The notes: generated by a model from the letters alone, not told the origin. A stretch of DNA of 20,586 nucleotides from Allomyces macrogynus ATCC 38327 (GCA_000151295.1 GG745334.1:58615-79200), one strand, 5' to 3'. Counted from the first letter of the stretch, positions 10,280-20,130 are shown. Made by a program: numbers and translations.

Positions 10280-10297
10280 GGGGGGGGGGGGGGGGGG
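10280..10297 (+). repeat. Poly-G homopolymer (18 nt)
   Basis: Eighteen G, then an A and five more G. It is on the same strand as, and very similar to, the run at 1055-1073, again in non-coding DNA. G-quadruplex potential is high. Confidence 0.9.
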
Positions 10298-11790
10298 AGG
10301 GGGTGAACTGAACGAACGTGAAAAGTCAATGTTGGAGTTGGTCATGGCATTGTCTCTTTTGGTTGCTGTGCCGACGTCGTTGCTCTCGAATCCGATCTGG
10401 AAGCAGCTCAACGAAATGGATGAATGATGTTTGTTGTCGCATTCCAAACTTGCCCACCTGTCAAAGCTCGTCAAGCAATCCGCTTCTAATTACGCATTAC
10501 ACGGCCGCCCATTTTCTGTTGCATCGCTGTCATGGCGTGCGTTGTGGCTGCCGGAATCTTCATGTCGTGCTCGCGCTGTCGCGATGGCTGGCTTCAATCC
10601 GGAACCAGGCGCGTGTTGTGACATTTCAGCCGCTGGAGACCTTTGGCCAACACGTGCGAACGCAAACGACATCCATGGATATATCAAACTGGTGACGGTG
10701 CTGCGGCCCCTTACAAAATGAGATTGCCCGCGGAAAGGTGAGTCCTGACCTCGCCACGAGAAAGCAATGGATGGACGGAAACCACGACATACATGACATC
10801 CATGCTCGTCACAGCGCCGTGCCCATCTTGATCGCGCTCACCGGGCTCGTCGTGGACCCAACGCGCGTGTAGACCGAATAGCGAGCAATCTATGATTCAA
10901 AACGACACGGCCGCGCGCGCGCGAAACACGAAACAGCAAATGAATTAATCCATGGTTTTAGCACGATTTTCCATGTCGGCTCCAGGCGGACAGCCGACTC
11001 GACACGGCAGGTGGGTGGCCGTGGGGGCTTGGGCGCGGCTCGCGAGTTGCCACGACGCCATTTGGTGGCAGGTCGCTCGCCCACGTTGCGAGTTCCGCGG
11101 GCGTCACGACCGACTCTCAAAAGCCGGGTCAGACGGACTGCATTGGTTAATACTCAGGCTACGAAGCCTAAGTGGTCTTGTTGCGTGCTCTTTCGCGCGA
11201 AGAAACGCAAGGTCATGAATGAACGAGCGCCAGGGCACAAGAAGCAATGTGAGAGAGGGAATGCGCGAGGGAATGCGCGAGAATGCTGGCGAGATCGCTG
11301 TCTGCCAAATTGGTGCCAGGCAGATGAAAAGTTTGCAGATACGCGCCAGCAAACACACTTGGTCGAATCGTGGCTGCGCGAAAAGTTGAACCGCAGCGAG
11401 TTTGAGGGCGTGTCTCGGTCGGGTTGGCACATTGATCACATGTGAGCTCAACTTGTGCTTGGCCCAGAGCACCAAGGCCTCGACCATGCACCCATTGATC
11501 GCGTTGTCGGAATCATTTGTCGTCGCGGTGAGCTGCAAGTCTTTCCAAAGCGCGGGCGCGGCGCTGACAACACACCGCCATGCGCGGTTCACGCAAGCCC
11601 AATGCGTCTCTTCAAATCAATGGTTCCTCTCCCGCAGGCTGGGCCGGCGTGCACAACTCAGCATCTTGCAAGGCGCTCCAGTTAGGCACAAAAAAAGACA
11701 ACGTACAACCGTCATTGCCGGATGTGTCCTGCGTACATGTGTATATATGGATACTACGCTGTGCCCACGAATCCCTCACCGTATTTTTCA

Positions 11791-13071
11791 CTATGCTGAT
11801 GCCGACTCCTTGGCCTTAGCCTGCAGCGCCGCGTTATGCGCGGCAAAGTAGGCCTTGGCGTCGCGGCACGACTCCTTGGTGCACATGGGGCACTGCAGCT
11901 GCAGCAGCGGCGACGCGGCCACGTTCCGTGCGAGATGAGCCTTGACGACATCAGCCATGGCCTCAATGAAAATAGGCGAGTCGTTGAGCGACTCGGCGCG
12001 CTTGAGTCCTGTGAGCCCCCACTTTTCGCGTGCCTCAGTGCCGTACTCGATATCGAGCTCAAACAGCGTCTCAATATGGTCCGACGTGAACGCAATCGGA
12101 ACGAGCAGCACATTCTTGTGGCCTTTCTTGCCGAGCGCCTCGAGCACGTCGGCCGTCTGTGGCCCCATCCACGCGCGCGGACCAACTTTCGACTGCCACG
12201 CGAGCCGGTAGGGGTGCGTGTGCCCGAGCTTGTCCATGACGGCCTGCACTGTGGCCGCGACTTCGTGCACGTAGGGGTCGCCGCGCTCGATCACGGTCAT
12301 GGGCAGCGAGTGCGCTGAAAACACGATCACGACCGAGTCGCGCTCGTTTTCCGGGTACTGCTGCAATGCGGCCTGGATGCGGTCGAGAAAGGCGTCGACG
12401 AGTTTCGGGTGCGTCGGCCACCGGTCAATCACCGACCACTGGATGGTGCCGTCCTTGTCGTGCACGCGCAGCTGCCGGTGCAGCTCGTTGAGCGAGGATC
12501 CCGTCGTTGAGCACGAGTATTGCGGGTACTGCGTGAAGGCAACGGCGCGCGTGAAGCCCGCGTCCTGCACGGCGCGTACGGCCGCGTCGGTGAGCGGTGC
12601 GGCGTAGCGGAAAGCGACAAACGACTTGTGCGGGGCTACAGCAGATTTCACGTCATTAGCCTGCGGTCAAATCGCACCGGATTGACGGCGTTGACGCGTA
12701 CCCGTCTCGGGACTCGTCTCGTCGAGCAGCCTCTCGAGCATCTGGCCCTGCTTTTCGGTCCACATGCGAATCGGCGACCCGCCGCCAATCTGCGCGTACT
12801 GGTTCTTGATCTTGGGCGTGCGGTTCTTGGCGATCCATGGGCCGAGCTTGGACTGGAACGGGATCGGAATGATGTCCGGGTCGCCAAACAAGCGGCCGAG
12901 GAAGGGCTCCACCTCGTCGAGCGTCGCGGGGCCCCCCATGTTCATGAGCACAATCGCGGTGCCATTCTTGCTGTTGCTGGCAGCGGCAGCAGGGGCGGCG
13001 GTCGAGAGCAGACGGAAAACGGCCGGTGCGGCGCGCGCGCGTGCGGACGCGGCGATAACAGCTTGCAGCAT
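11791..13071 (-). CDS. HEM15: Ferrochelatase, mitochondrial, [2Fe-2S] type
   Basis: Two minus-strand exons, 13071-12702 and 12635-11791, with a 66-nt intron (GTACGC donor, CTGTAG acceptor), encode 404 aa; splicing restores SPETAPHK across the split Ala codon 124. Ferrochelatase inserts Fe2+ into protoporphyrin IX, the last step of haem synthesis, at the matrix side of the inner mitochondrial membrane. Residues 1-35 (MLQAVIAASARARAAP...) are Ala/Arg-rich without acids, a typical mitochondrial presequence. Conserved blocks include VLMNMGGP, GGGSPIRMWT, QYPQYSCSTTGSS, FSAHSLPM with catalytic His232, and PIAFTSDHIETLFELD with Glu312. Four cysteines match the human [2Fe-2S] ligands: C165, and a C-terminal C372-x2-C375-x4-C380. 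Length fits the family (human 423, yeast 393). The gene is divergent from the RRM-like gene. Identification is very secure. Confidence 0.96.
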
Positions 13072-13425
13072 GGTGTTGGCGGTGGAGAGAGCAAGAATGG
13101 GGGAGGAATATCTGGCGCCAACGGTGATCACGATCACGGATGGTTTGAGCGGGGTTGAGCGGCTTCTGCCGATGCCAACGACGACGACGATTTGCTGCGA
13201 TGCGATCGCGACCCTCGCAGGAGCGTGCGGTGGAACGTCACGCAAGAGCGATGCTCCTGTCAGGCTACTGCATGCACGTCTCGCTCCTCGCTTTCTGCCC
13301 CAAAGCAGCTCCCCCCCTCGTCGTCGTCCCTCCCCGTCGTCCGCGTCCCTCCCCGCCGCCGCCGTCGTCATCGTCGTCTGCACAACAACCTCCACCCGCA
13401 CCACCACCAACCACTCATCGCCACC
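13072..13425. promoter_or_regulatory. Divergent promoter region, ferrochelatase / RRM-like gene
   Basis: These 354 bp separate the two start codons, so they must hold both promoters and 5' UTRs. The right half is a long C/T-rich tract with CGTCGTCGTC and CCGCCGCCG runs, leading into the GCCACCATGG start of the plus-strand gene. No TATA box was seen on either side. Confidence 0.6.
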
Positions 13426-15131
13426 ATGGCCCGCCCCTCGTCGTCCGCGCCGGCGCTCCGCCGCCCGGATCCACCGGGCCCGTCGCCGCGTCGCCGCGCC
13501 AGCGCCATTCCGCCGCACATCACCGCCGACCAGACGCGTGCCCTCGTCGTCGGTCGCCTGCCCCGTTGCGTCTACGACCGCGACTGGACGACACTGAGCA
13601 ACGAGCTCGTGACGCTCCTCAATGCGCTCGCCGTGCCGAGAGCCGTCACCGACATTGAGCCGCTCCGCACGCGCGTCCGCGACGGCGACGCGTCGATCGA
13701 GCTCGTAGCGGCCGCGTTCGTGCAGCTGCAAACCGGCGAGGCGGCCGACCGCGTTGCGGCGTGGGGTAAAAAGGATAATGCGGGCAAGATCGTGACCTAC
13801 CGTGCGTGCTGAATCGGTTTCGCACGGTGTGATGCCGCCATTGATTGACGAACCGGTCCGGTGCTACTCGTCGTTTTAGCCGCGTCCCTAGCCGAACCGG
13901 TGCCCCAGAACGCGTCGTCGGCGCCCGCACAAAAGCATTTAACGCGCGAGCGGGCCTGCCACCTGGAATTCACGCCGCTGTACGTTGTTGCGACGTGCAA
14001 TCGCAATTGCCCCCGAATTCGCGCTGACTCCGATTCGGTGCACGATCCAGGGCCGAGTGGTATGTCAAGGAGGCCGAGTACCTTGCCCGGCTCGACGCGT
14101 TAGCCTCGCCTGCCCGTCCCGATTCGCAACCTGCTGCCGCTTCATCGAGCCGCGCCGCGCCGACAGCCAAGGTCGCGAAGTCCGCGTCCGCGTCCGCGTC
14201 TTCTGCTCCGGTTCCTGCCCCCATCCCCGCACCTGCTCCCGCTCCATCATCCGCACCCGCACCCGCACCCGCACCCGTACTGGCACCGGCACCGGCTCCA
14301 CCAACGGCACCCCACCCTGCTCCGTCGCATACCGCCGCTTCCGCCGCTGTCGGCCCCACCCCCACCACTACCGCACCTCCACCCTTCACGCCGTTCCCCG
14401 CGGCGCGCCTGCGCGTGCGCGGCATCTCGCCCATCCCACGGCACACCAGTTTGCGTCGATTCCTTGGTCGCCCGGACCTGCCGATTGCCGTCGCGCCGGA
14501 CCCGGCCAACCGCGAAATGTTTCTGGCCGACTACGCGACCGTGGCTGCCGCGCAGGCGACGGCGCGGTACTTTGACGAGAACTTGGTTCGTGCACAAGAA
14601 CGCCCAAGGACGCCGTGGGCAGGATCGTGCCACCAAAGGATTCGCTCGCGGCGGCCAAGCGCGTGCGCGTAGAGTGGTCTTTGGCGAGCCGCCGTTGATG
14701 TTCGGCGGGATGGCCGCGGTGCTTGGGCCCTGGCCACCGCGCAGATGGTGGGGACCGCGCAGCCGCTCCCTGTGAAGGGGAAGCGCAAGCGCAAGCGGCG
14801 GCATGCAGGGCAGAGAGACGAGGAGCCGCAAGCGGGCGAGTTGGATGTGGTGACGGCGAGTGCGAGATCGGAGCTGGAGACTTCGGGCTCGGCGGCAGCT
14901 GCTCTGAGCCCGGCGACGGCTGCTGCCTCGAGCTCTGCGCTGGCTGCTTCAAGTTCGGCAACGGCCACTTCGAGCTCGGCGGTGGCGGGAAGGCGCGAAG
15001 GCAAGCGCAAGCGCAAGCGCAGTGGGCCCGACGCCGGCGACGAAGGGGACCAGGGGCGGCGGCCAGCCAAGCGCGCTGCGACGGAGCAGTCGTGGGGGTC
15101 GCGCATCAGGGATTCGTGTATCATTTGTTGA
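13426..15131 (+). CDS. RRM-like nuclear protein with basic C-terminal tail (3' structure uncertain)
   Basis: The ATG at 13426 sits in a perfect GCCACCATGG context. Exons 13426-13801, 13880-13979, 14051-14585 and from 14639 are joined by introns with GTGCGT, GTACGT and GTTCGT donors. Residues about 35-115 look like a divergent RRM (LVVGRLP as RNP2, AAAFVQLQ as RNP1). A long Ala/Pro/Ser linker with Ala-Pro repeats follows, then a second RRM-like unit from about residue 278 (RLRVRGIS, EMFLADYAT, then KRVRVEW as the last strand). Read straight on, exon 4 stops at 14698 (356 aa). Removing a GTGCGC..GCGCAG intron (14663-14744) instead joins an open frame to 15131. That tail has two KRKRKR clusters and an Ala/Ser stretch and ends in CIIC (473 aa in all). 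I prefer the long form because the tail reads like a nuclear protein. The first intron has two in-frame acceptors (exon 2 from 13880 or 13892). RNA binding is inferred; no orthologue is recognised. Confidence 0.6.
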
Positions 15132-15429
15132 TCCGGTATCAAACACGACATGGTCCCCCTAGTTGTTGTCGCCCAAACAGTCTCGGACATCAGTCCTTGC
15201 CTCCACATTCAAGCACGCCCTTGCCGACGCCTGAGGGTTCTGTCACGACATTTTCAGCAAGCTCTCGCTGTTTGCCACATCAAAACGCTGGCAATGGCCC
15301 ACGTCAGTTGCCCACGCATTTCATCGGCGCTGTTGGCTCTTGATGTAAATAAGATTCAGACATAGTTCATGTGCGCACTACCGTCGGCTGCTCAGCTGCT
15401 CAGCTGCTCAGCTCCACTTTCTGACGTGG
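15132..15429. other. Intergenic gap before the hydrolase cluster
   Basis: About 0.3 kb holding the 3' UTR of the RRM-like gene and the former promoter of the first hydrolase copy. It contains a short 8-bp tandem repeat. No gene seen. Confidence 0.6.
15387..15410 (+). repeat. GCTGCTCA x3 tandem repeat
   Basis: Three perfect 8-bp GCTGCTCA units followed by a partial GCTC, ending about 20 bp upstream of the start codon of the decayed hydrolase copy. Confidence 0.85.
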
Positions 15430-16845
15430 ATGCTGATCGGGCTTGGAGCCTCCACAACTTCCGCTGAACAGTCAACTGCCAGAGCGCCTCCAAGCAACCC
15501 AAGCAGATCCTTTGCAGCACTCAACCTTGTGCTCTACGTGCAAGGTTTTTATCGGCACCGACTCGTCGTATGGGTTGATCCCAGCGGACCTCGCACGTCA
15601 GATGCCACTTGAACAGCACAGTTTCGTTTCGCACGCATTCCCGCGCTTTGACTAACCTCGCAACCGGCAGCTCCAAACCGCCGCGGTCAAGCTTTGCCAA
15701 TATCTTCGCTGTCATGCTCTTGCATACTCACTGGATCATGCTGATGCGACAATTGCAAGCAATACGGCGACTGAGGTCGAATCCATGACACTCTCGCCCG
15801 TCGACAGTCCTGTTGAGACCAGATCCGTGAATGTTATTTTGGTTGCGCGAGGCATGGGCGGACTTGCTGTGGCCGATGCGCTTCGCGTGCTCCTGAACCC
15901 GTCGCATGAGCGAAACGTCCAGGGAATCGATAGCAACATTGTGCCGCTTGGAGTGAGCATGCTTGACACGCCATTCTTCAGTCTGTCAGAGGACGCGCTC
16001 GAGATAGCGGCGCACGCTTCACATGCATCAGCTGTGACTCGCTCGCTCAGAAGAATCGAAAGCATTACCGAAGGGTCGCCAGAATGGGCGCATGTTGGGC
16101 TGGCTGCAGCAACTGTCGTGGCCGATCTTGTTACTCTTGGAGCACGTCTAGGAAGCGCCTCCCACAAGTGGCTCGGTCCACTCTTCACGGAATCGACCAA
16201 CGAGCGTGCTCTCCGCATCCGGTTCCTGTTGGACCGTGGGGTGCCGCTCCAGTGCATCCACTCGCGGGTACGTTCATACTTTATCGTTATTGATGGTGAT
16301 CTTACTTTCCGCACTTCTACAAAGACAAACCATTGACCTGATGAGATGCTTCTCGCCCAGGTTCGGACCCAGGACGGCCACGAGAATGCCTTTGTTTCTC
16401 TTGTCACTGCCATTCCATGCGATAACTTGCACTGTTTCTCGTCGGTTACGATGAACGTCGCGAATGCCATGGACGCGCACGCGTGCATGCTCGATACGAG
16501 CGGGAACAGCGCCACCTACGCGTCGTTGATCGTGAAGGTCGCCAATGTGGTGTCGCGTTGGGTATTGACTCAGGACGAACGTGAAACGTCGTTGTTCCCC
16601 AGCGCTGGGAGCGCTTCATCCTTGGCGCGCCAAATGCCGCCGATACATCATCCCCACACGCGGCCGGTGCGTCGTCGCCCACGGGTACGGCATCATCCAA
16701 GAAACTGGTCGATTTGGTCAATTCCATGACGTTACAAGAGCCCGTCACAGCAGCTCCTGCGCTTGTGGAATTCCCAACTCACGCGCCGTATCGACTTTCC
16801 CAACCGATGTGCCTTCACAGGATGGTGGCCAGACTCGTCAAGTGA
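15430..16845 (+). pseudogene. Decayed DUF676-like serine-esterase paralogue (copy A)
   Basis: This copy aligns by eye with the two downstream hydrolases over their whole length but is broken. The ATG at 15430 leads into ALNLVLYVQGF, where the HG-motif His is Gln. An extra T in a five-T run (15546-15550) shifts the frame, after which IGTDSSYG...SFVSHAFPRFD matches copy C. A TAA at 15653-15655 interrupts the same frame. Matching sequence then runs through NVILVARGMGG, where the nucleophile Ser codon is Gly (GGC, 15851-15853), LDTPFFSLSED, and a conserved intron (16268-16360, GTACGT donor). The second exon keeps the MDAHACM equivalent of the catalytic-His block. A possible 41-nt intron (16562-16602) leads to a further open stretch ending at 16845; its donor is atypical, so that end is uncertain. 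A shortened protein from the ATG at 15785 is possible but could not be an active serine hydrolase. Confidence 0.8.
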
Positions 16846-17031
16846 ACCGCCCACCCGCCGATCCAATCATGCCGCAGGGCACGTTTGCCGCCACCAGGTC
16901 GCTCGACCTGGATGTGATTGTAGGCTTGCCAGGATTTGGATAGCAAGAACTTGAGCCTCCTACTGTGGCCCTCTATGTGAGCATATTCTTTGACGATCCG
17001 CCGGGTGCATTGCCGTCCGGCATGGAAGATG
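16846..17031. other. Gap between hydrolase copy A and a tentative minus gene
   Basis: A short stretch with no recognisable feature. Confidence 0.5.
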
Positions 17032-17435
17032 TCATCGCATCTCGTGGGCGTCGTTGATGCCGTCGCGTAAAGTTAGAGAGGGTGCCGGCATTGGAATCTT
17101 TTGTGCAAGTCGATTTATCACGTTTGTTCCCTCCAGTGTCTTGACCGCCTCACTGATAGCCTCTGTGGCCATAGGACCTTCGTAAACCGGGTGGAGAGGG
17201 TGAGACATGTGCAAAAGAACGCGTTGATTCTTTTTACTCAAGCTGAGAGAGGTTGGAGTGGCACAGCAGATCGATGGGCTCTGTTAGCCACTGTTGGCTA
17301 ATGTATTTTGGTGCAAGAAGAGTGGAAGCAACTAACCACGTCATTTGGGCCCTTTTTGAGCGTTTTGTCGATTTGCTGCCCAGGCTCAATCGTGCTTGAC
17401 AGCGTTCTCTTCACGTCCGCATTCACTCCCTGCAT
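17032..17435 (-). CDS. Tentative small two-exon gene, unknown product
   Basis: On the minus strand, an ATG at 17435 opens 33 codons (17435-17337) that end at a consensus GTTAGT donor. A 56-nt intron (17336-17281) closes with CTAACAG, and a second exon (17280-17032) continues in phase 0 to TGA, giving 115 aa. The product is mixed in composition (for example KTLKKGPNDV and MATEAISEAVKTLEG) and looks more like protein than most shadow frames here. I recognise no family. Against it: the ATG lies only 34 bp from the divergent start codon of hydrolase copy B, the branch site is unclear, and GTTAGT differs from the GTNCGY donors of neighbouring genes. It overlaps a 7-bp inverted repeat (TTAGCCA...TGGCTAA, 17284-17301). 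Confidence 0.3.
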
Positions 17436-17469
17436 TTGAACCGCGAGCAAAAAACAAAAGACACCGACA

Positions 17470-18515
17470 ATGGCATCAGAAACCGCGTCGGACGTGCTCA
17501 CCACCATCCTCTACGTGCACGGGTTTCGCGGTTCCAAGCACTCGTTTGCGCAGTTGCCAGCTGACCTGGACCGCTGCTTGAACTGCAGGCTGCCCGGACA
17601 CCGCTTTATCTCGCTCGTACCCATCTTCTCGCGCATTCAATCCTGGCAAGAAGTCGAAACGGCTACGCTCGACCTCTGCAACTATCTCCGGCAGCTCGCA
17701 CTCGGGTCCAGTCCTGACCAGGTTGATTCATCAACGCCCATGCTGCACACCATCGCCAGGACTGCCGCGCCGACAAGGGCCGTGCGAGTCGTCCTGATCG
17801 CGCACAGCATGGGCGGTCTCGTCGTCGCCGACGCGCTGCGCATCCTCATGGACTCGATGCACGCTAGCCATGTGCCAGGGATCGACGACACCATTACCCC
17901 ACTCGGTGTGATTACGCTCGACACGCCGTATTTTGGTCTGTCCGCTGACGTGTTGGCCATCAATACGGAGCCCGCAGCGCACGCGCTCCTGGCGCTCCTT
18001 TTCGCGGCGGCGCTTACTGCTGGTGCACCACTGCCGTTTTGGATGAAAACTGGGCTGGCTGCCGTCGCAGTTATGGGCGGTCTGGTCGCGGCAGCACCGC
18101 ATGTGAAGCCCTACCGCGAGTTTCTAAAGCCGCTGTTCTTGGAGTCGATGGAAGCGCGTGTGCAAAAGATCCGGTGTATGCTCCGCCGCGACGTGCCCAT
18201 CAAGTGCTACTATTCAACAGTGCGCGTCGTTCATTCCTTCATTTCGCAGCACGAGAATGACGCTCACGGCTTTTGAACGACATTTAGGCGCAGAAGCCGA
18301 ACGAGGACCGTAAATGCAGGTTCATTTCCGTGCCTGCCAAGTTGCCGCTCGACGTCGCCCAGTGCTTCACGGCCGTCGACACGGCGCTGATCTGCCCGAT
18401 TGACGCGCATGCGCACATGGTTGACCGAAAGGCGGGTGAGAGCGTTTACGCGACGTTCCTGGCGGGCGTCGCTGATGAAATCTCCAACTGGCTCCACGCG
18501 CGATCTGTTGAGTGA
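17470..18515 (+). CDS. DUF676-like alpha/beta-hydrolase (putative serine esterase/lipase), copy B
   Basis: Two exons, 17470-18219 and 18288-18515, with a 68-nt intron (GTGCGC donor, ATTTAG acceptor, phase 0) encode 325 aa. The start MASETASDVLTTILYVHGFRG sits eight residues before the core, as expected for a compact family member. Visible motifs: YVHGFRGS (oxyanion HG), LIAHSMGGLVVADAL with nucleophile Ser113 (Ala in place of the first Gly of GxSxG), TLDTPYFGLS as the following strand with a candidate acid, and IDAHAHM in exon 2 with probable catalytic His291. A hydrophobic segment (about residues 176-215, rich in Ala/Leu/Val) could insert into or lie on membrane, a feature I know from fungal relatives. 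The substrate is unknown. It is the middle of three tandem copies and lacks the Gln-rich insertion of copy C. Confidence 0.82.
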
Positions 18516-18881
18516 GCGTTGGTGTTGCCAAGATGTACTGGTCATTTCCTTGGATTCCGTCGTTTGGATGATTTTGAAGACGGAAGCTCCACCAGAGCAG
18601 ACATGTTCCAAAATGAAGCATGCACCTGGCCATGGTACATTTATCATGTCCCATTGACGACTGAGAGTGCCCGCGATCATTGAGCCACTGCGAGTCGCGA
18701 CGCGACGCGAACAGTAGGAGATGAGTCGGTCGTGCAGCGACCTCCAACGCGATCTGCACTGAAGTGATGTGGACTGTCTTTTGAAAGCGTTCCAGGTCGC
18801 CCGCACTCCATGGCTTTTCTCTCTCTCTCGCACAAGTCTTGCACTTCCAAGTGGCCGACTGCACCGATCACGACCAGCACC
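18516..18881. other. Intergenic between hydrolase copies B and C
   Basis: About 0.37 kb. It should contain the 3' end of copy B and the promoter of copy C; just before the copy C start there is a CTCTCTCTC pyrimidine run. No other feature seen. Confidence 0.5.
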
Positions 18882-20130
18882 ATGACCGCGACAATCGCAC
18901 CTGATGCAACTGCGTCCTCGACGCTCAACATCCTGCTCTACGTGCACGGGTTCCGCGGGTCGGGGCGCTCGTTTGCGCGGTTCCCGATCGACCTTGAGCG
19001 CCGACTGCATCAGCACGGTTTCGTCTCGCACGTTTTCCCGCGCTTCGACTGCCGCCACCAGCTCGGCGCCGCCACGCTCGGTGTCTGCAACTATCTCCGC
19101 CGGCTCGCGCTCGGATATAACGTGGACCAAGCTGATGCTGCCGTCGCGTCAGATGCGGAGGCTGCGGCCGCCGTCGAGGACCAGCAGAAGCAGCAGCAAC
19201 AGCAGGAGGGCAACGATGGCAGCGACATGTCTATGACCGAGGCCATGGCCAACATCGACTTGCAGGCCGACGGTGTGCCAACATCTCGAGTCCCCACTGC
19301 GCCAGCCTTCTCGTTCCCGACGGCCGATCCATCGGCCACCACGTCACGCGCCCTCCACAAAGTCCCCGCGCCAATCAAGACGGTCCGCGTCGTGCTGATC
19401 GCACACAGCATGGGCGGCCTGGTCGTCGCCGACGCGCTTCGCGTGCTCATGGACCCGACGCACTCGCACCACGCGCTGGGCCTGGACGAATCGATTCTCC
19501 CGCTCGGCGTGATTGCGCTCGACACGCCCTACTTTAGTCTGTCCGAGGACTTGCTCGACATGGCGACCGCGCCGGCGTCGCAAGCGCTCGATTTCGCGCA
19601 GACGCTCAGTGCGCCGCTGCCGTGGTGGGCGAAAGCGGGGCTCGCGGTCGCGACGGCCGTGGGGAGCATGGTGGTGGCGGCGCGGCACGGCGGGCAGTAT
19701 CGCGAGTTCTTGACGCCGCTGCTCATGGAGTCGATTGATGAGCGCGTGCAGCGCGTGCAGTTTATGTTGGACCGGGGGGTGCCGTTCAAGTGCTATTATC
19801 CTGAAGTACGCTGTGCTTCTTTTGACCTTGCTCCATGGCACGAAAAAGACGCTCACAATCCATCGGTAGGTGAAGAGACCGGGCAGCACCACGCGCACAT
19901 TCATTTTCTTGCCTGCAGAGTTGCCAGAGGGTGTGCGCGCGTGCTTCACGCCCATCCCGACGACGCTGCCCAACCCGGTCGAGGCCCACGTGCACATATT
20001 TGACCCGCAGGAGAATCCGGTCCATTATGGGTTTCTGCTGGCCGACGTGACCGACGACATCAGGGCGTGGCTCGACCGCGAGCCAGGGCTGGAGCAGGAG
20101 CAGGAGCCAGAGGAGGAAGCGCTCGATTGA
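18882..20130 (+). CDS. DUF676-like alpha/beta-hydrolase (putative serine esterase/lipase), copy C
   Basis: Exons 18882-19805 and 19870-20130, with a 64-nt intron (GTACGC donor, CGGTAG acceptor, phase 0), encode 394 aa. An in-frame ATG at 18810 would add 24 residues; I chose 18882 because its short leader matches copy B. Motifs: LLYVHGFRGS, FPRFDCRHQL, LIAHSMGGLVVADALRVL with nucleophile Ser176, IALDTPYFSLS, and EAHVHIF in exon 2 with probable catalytic His348, the block that reads AHxxMF in fungal relatives as I recall them. An approximately 60-residue insertion (QQKQQQQQ followed by Asp/Ser/Thr/Pro-rich sequence) precedes the nucleophile strand and is absent from copy B. A hydrophobic stretch (WWAKAGLAVATAVGSMVV) follows the DTPYF strand. 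The C-terminus is acidic (EQEQEPEEEALD). Probably a lipase or esterase; substrate and location unknown. Confidence 0.85.

Larger units (their letters stand above)
9340..11790. other. Long intergenic region, no supported gene
   Basis: About 2.45 kb between two well-supported genes. It contains a 14-bp minisatellite (9695-9792), an 18-nt poly-G run (10280-10297) and many short frames without recognisable products. The most protein-like frame is minus 11104-11592, which lacks an ATG near its 5' end. No tRNA, rRNA or transposon signature was seen. Confidence 0.5.

Noticed and set aside
11104..11592. 162-aa minus ORF with an ankyrin-like look (VEALVLWAKHKL)
   Set aside because: No ATG near its 5' end and no recognisable second repeat. 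It might be a fossil fragment but cannot be supported.
14586..14608. A 23-nt intron in the RRM-like gene
   Set aside because: It would restore frame, but is far shorter than any other intron here; the 53-nt choice ending at 14638 fits better.
14723..15343. 206-aa plus ORF rich in Gly/Ala/Cys
   Set aside because: An out-of-frame shadow of the KRKRKR tail of the RRM-like gene.
15736..16515. 259-aa minus ORF
   Set aside because: Antisense to hydrolase copy A, whose sense frame aligns with copies B and C.
18264..19130. 288-aa minus ORF
   Set aside because: Antisense to the end of copy B and the start of copy C, no motif.
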